5,727 nucleotides of DNA from Alphaproteobacteria bacterium. Its GTDB lineage: Bacteria; Pseudomonadota; Alphaproteobacteria; UBA2136; UBA6156. The notes beneath the pieces were generated by a model that did no database searches, was not told the DNA's origin, and worked only from the letters and a program-made list of their open reading frames with translations. Below are positions 5,351 through 5,727 of the stretch, in pieces. The translations under genes and the position numbers were made by a program. How positions within the stretch are numbered: the first letter of the stretch is position 1; every line of letters begins with the position of its first letter. The stretch lies in contig JAIXXE010000129.1 of assembly GCA_027490875.1 (NCBI GenBank), forward strand, positions 1-5,727, written 5' to 3'.

Positions 5351-5727
5351 ATGTCGCACACGCTCGTTAAGCCCTTGAGGCCAACAGTTCGCCATTCCGC
5401 AACCCTTGATGCCAGTAGGCGTCACCCCAACCTGTGGGGCGTGCCCCACCCTAACCTGCGGGGTGTGCTCAACCCCAACCTGCGGGGCGAGATCAACCCC
5501 AACCTGCAGGGCGAGATCAACCCCAACCTGCAGGGCTTGCTCAACCCTAACCTGCAGGGCGTGCTCAACTCCTCCCTGCGGGGTGAGCTCCACCCCAACC
5601 TGCGGGGCGAGATCAACCCCGACCTGCGGGGCGAGATCAACCCCAACCTGCTGGGCGTGCTCAACCGCCACCTGGTGGGTGTGCTCAATCCCGATCTGCG
5701 TGGCGTGCTCCACCGCAACCTGCAGGG
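5351..5727 (+). CDS. tandem octapeptide-repeat protein, 3' end cut by window edge
   Basis: This frame opens with ATG at 5351 and stays open to the window end (125 codons plus two bases). GGGAGA (5337-5342) is a good ribosome-binding site, and a promoter and leader lie upstream. After a basic 24-residue head (MSHTLVKPLRPTVRHSATLD...) with no signal peptide, the protein is twelve complete octapeptides plus a partial thirteenth. The consensus is [N/H]-P-N-L-[R/Q]-G-[E/V]-[L/I]. Leu at position 4 and Gly at position 6 never change, and positions 5 and 7 vary most. Third-position differences between units (CCC/CCT, GGC/GGT, AAC/AAT, CGG/CGT) are silent here but would change residues on the opposite strand, which favours this strand. 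The regular Leu/Gly spacing suggests an elongated repeat fold. I do not recognise a family and assign no function. Confidence 0.65.
   Translation, partial: MSHTLVKPLRPTVRHSATLDASRRHPNLWGVPHPNLRGVLNPNLRGEINPNLQGEINPNLQGLLNPNLQGVLNSSLRGELHPNLRGEINPDLRGEINPNLLGVLNRHLVGVLNPDLRGVLHRNLQ
5423..5727 (+). repeat. 24-bp coding minisatellite, 12 full units plus a partial 13th
   Basis: Units of exactly 24 bp run from 5423 through the window edge, in register with the codons. Several neighbours are near-identical (for example 5471-5494 and 5495-5518), pointing to recent duplication or slippage. Units near 5567-5590 and 5663-5686 are more diverged. Gain or loss of a unit would keep the reading frame. The array may continue past the window. 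Confidence 0.9.

Noticed and set aside
5306..5713. 135-codon minus-strand repeat ORF
   Set aside because: Variation between units is mostly silent in the plus frame but not in this one, and the plus frame has a ribosome-binding site and promoter. I could not exclude it fully.
5423..5727. CRISPR array
   Set aside because: Units are contiguous with no unique spacers and keep codon phase, so this is a coding tandem repeat.

Overview
The window looks like bacterial chromosome, most probably from an alphaproteobacterium of moderate GC. The evidence is core housekeeping genes (rsmG, mnmG, holA, lptE) that tend to cluster near the replication origin in that class, and alphaproteobacterial-looking MnmG and RsmG sequence. 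This assignment comes from reading the proteins, not from a database search.

Layout, left to right. (1) Positions 1-359 hold the N-terminal two thirds or so of rsmG on the minus strand, cut by the window edge. (2) Positions 360-718 are a gene-free, AT-rich stretch (about 38% GC by hand count). It carries five copies of the heptamer ATCCCCA in both orientations, DnaA-box-like 9-mers, a perfect inverted repeat and a 9-bp tandem duplication. I read it as a candidate chromosomal origin (oriC), or part of one. (3) mnmG (719-2614, minus) is complete. (4) A 171-bp divergent spacer contains repeated TTAA-containing boxes. (5) A plus-strand gene of unknown function (2786-3598) reads as a receiver-like domain without its phospho-acceptor Asp, a Pro/Ser/Thr-rich linker, and an OmpR/PhoB-like winged helix. 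(6) A strong GC hairpin separates it from the convergent lptE-holA operon (minus, 5203 to 3644). (7) A 147-bp divergent spacer with back-to-back promoters leads to a plus-strand gene (5351 to beyond the window end). Its product is built from tandem octapeptides encoded by a 24-bp minisatellite.

How the genes relate: RsmG (16S rRNA m7G527) and MnmG (tRNA wobble U34) are RNA modification enzymes often found beside bacterial origins. HolA is the clamp-loader delta subunit of DNA polymerase III. LptE is the outer-membrane lipoprotein partner of LptD in LPS export, so the organism has a Gram-negative envelope. The items most worth following up are the origin-like spacer between mnmG and rsmG, the in-frame stop in the 5' region of rsmG, the unknown regulator-like gene, and the octapeptide-repeat gene.
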